Assembly (NCBI GenBank): GCA_023387655.1
Contig: JAEWHR010000164.1
Location: 1 to 5,727 of the forward strand
DNA from: Bacillota bacterium
GTDB lineage: Bacteria; Bacillota; Clostridia; Lachnospirales; Lachnospiraceae
Reading direction: 5' to 3'
Length of the DNA: 5,727 bases
The notes below the pieces were generated by a model. That model made no database searches, was not told where the DNA came from, and was given only the letters and a program-made list of their open reading frames with translations. Of this stretch, positions 5,049 through 5,727 are shown piece after piece; position 1 is the first letter of the stretch; each line of letters starts with the position of its first letter. Position numbers and translations under genes: made by a program.

Positions 5049-5727
5049 TTTTTCTGGCGATTTTAAAATTACGTAGTAAAACTACACTCGTAAGTACAAG
5101 GGCGAAAAGAAGAATCCTAATAAAATATAAAGCTTGACTAACATTATAGCCCGTCTCTTTAATCATAAGATTTTGTTCCTCTTCTTTTCCGGTTTGATTC
5201 ATTTCTTCATCATTCAAAGCTCCAGCTTCGTCGGAAGCCTCTTCTTTTTGATTGCTATTATTATCTTCTGCTTTTTGGGAATCTTTACTTCCCTCTGTGG
5301 TATCTATATTGTCCTTAGATACATCTTGTACATCTGTATTATTATCTTTTTTATCAGAACCTTGTGTTTCTTTTTGCTCTGTAGAATCAGATTCTTGTTT
5401 TTCAGATTCCTCTTTCTTATCATCTGCATCCAAAGTTTCAGTTGGTTTACTGTTATTACTTTGGCTTGTGTTATCATCTGTATTACCTTCTTGATTTTTG
5501 GAAGGCTCTTTTTCTAATGGAACAATAAAGCCATTGGATATTGCCGTTTCTACATTAGTTCTAATTGCAGCTATCGCCTTATTCTTTTGTTCCACAGTAA
5601 GATCTATATCATCTGCTAATAAATATTCCTTAGCTAGTTCTAAATATCCTGGTGCAGGTACGTAAGTAACACCATTATGTTCAAATGGTCCTTTTAAGGC
5701 TTCTAGTACCTCACTTTCTTGACTATT
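5038..5727 (-). CDS. Secreted acidic protein with low-complexity linker and sorting-signal-like C-terminus; 5' end outside window
   Basis: The frame is open from TAA at 5038-5040 to the right edge, giving 229 visible residues. The GTG at 5595 is an internal valine, not a start: the 44 residues before it (including YVPAPGYLELAKEYLL) read as ordinary protein and continue into the helix EQKNKAIAAIRTNVETAI. Visible parts: the end of a mostly helical domain (1-71), an acidic low-complexity linker rich in E, D, K, S, N, Q and T (about 72-186) without regular repeats, then IKETG (189-193), a hydrophobic stretch (199-218) with one arginine near its start (R204), and a basic tail RNFKIARK (219-226). 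The whole is typical of a surface protein whose linker crosses the cell wall, held by a sortase or simply by the C-terminal TM. I do not recognise the N-terminal domain. The sortase gene overlaps its end by 11 nt. A signal peptide would be expected upstream of the window. Confidence 0.85.
   Translation of the reverse strand, partial: NSQESEVLEALKGPFEHNGVTYVPAPGYLELAKEYLLADDIDLTVEQKNKAIAAIRTNVETAISNGFIVPLEKEPSKNQEGNTDDNTSQSNNSKPTETLDADDKKEESEKQESDSTEQKETQGSDKKDNNTDVQDVSKDNIDTTEGSKDSQKAEDNNSNQKEEASDEAGALNDEEMNQTGKEEEQNLMIKETGYNVSQALYFIRILLFALVLTSVVLLRNFKIARKNES
5041..5163 (-). other. Candidate non-canonical cell-wall sorting signal (IKETG + hydrophobic helix + basic tail)
   Basis: The last 41 residues of the acidic protein have the three-part order of a sortase signal: a TG-containing pentapeptide, 25 residues that include a hydrophobic helix, then RNFKIARK. 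The number of residues from TG to the basic tail is close to that in known LPXTG proteins. Positions one and two of the motif are I and K rather than L and P, which is a real departure, and R204 lies within the hydrophobic part. A plain C-terminal TM anchor is the alternative. Confidence 0.5.

Noticed and set aside
5134..5517. Plus-strand open frame of 127 residues, with a second one at 5252-5494
   Set aside because: Both are antisense to the acidic linker. The repeated GAA/GAT/AAA-type codons read backwards as hydrophobic or serine-rich strings, and neither has a convincing ribosome site. The minus-strand reading shares an overlap with the sortase and makes biological sense.
5593..5595. GTG as the start of the acidic protein
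   Set aside because: The frame is open upstream to the window edge with protein-like sequence, no ribosome site precedes the GTG, and a secreted protein would need a signal peptide, which is absent just after it.

Overview
The window is AT-rich and every gene lies on the minus strand, so transcription runs from position 5727 down to 1. It looks like part of one exopolysaccharide or capsule operon from a low-GC Gram-positive anaerobe. The sortase, the split kinase/adaptor pair (CpsD/CpsC type), the PHP-type tyrosine phosphatase and the purine-rich Shine-Dalgarno sites all point to Bacillota. A clostridial or Lachnospiraceae-like host is my best guess, but the window contains no taxonomic marker gene.

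In transcription order: (1) >5727-5038, the C-terminal 229 residues of a secreted, very acidic low-complexity protein ending in a sorting-signal-like tail; (2) 5048-4398, a sortase, probably class D; (3) 4414-3572, a four-TM membrane protein of unknown function; (4) 3575-2850, a CpsB/YwqE-type PHP tyrosine phosphatase; (5) 2840-2121, a Wzz/CpsC-type chain-length and kinase-adaptor protein; (6) 2114-1407, a CpsD/YwqD-type bacterial tyrosine kinase with a nine-tyrosine tail; (7) 1378-1013, a small two-TM protein of unknown function; (8) 1016-<1, a polyprenyl glycosylphosphotransferase of the WbaP/CpsE type, cut by the left edge.

The genes are packed with four overlaps (11, 17, 4 and 4 nt) and gaps of only 9, 6 and 28 nt. 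I see no internal terminator or promoter, and translational coupling is likely throughout. Both ends of the window are inside genes, so the operon's promoter and terminator lie outside.

Genes 4-6 and 8 form the standard start of a Wzx/Wzy-dependent polysaccharide pathway. The glycosylphosphotransferase loads the first sugar phosphate onto undecaprenyl phosphate. CpsC with the CpsD kinase controls polymerisation and export through cycles of tyrosine phosphorylation, and the CpsB phosphatase resets the kinase. The less usual part is genes 1-3, a sortase flanked by a candidate substrate with a non-canonical signal (IKETG instead of LPXTG) and an uncharacterised membrane protein, placed at the head of the polysaccharide genes. 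That module, the small two-TM protein and a 13-bp perfect inverted repeat inside gene 3 are the points most worth a second look.
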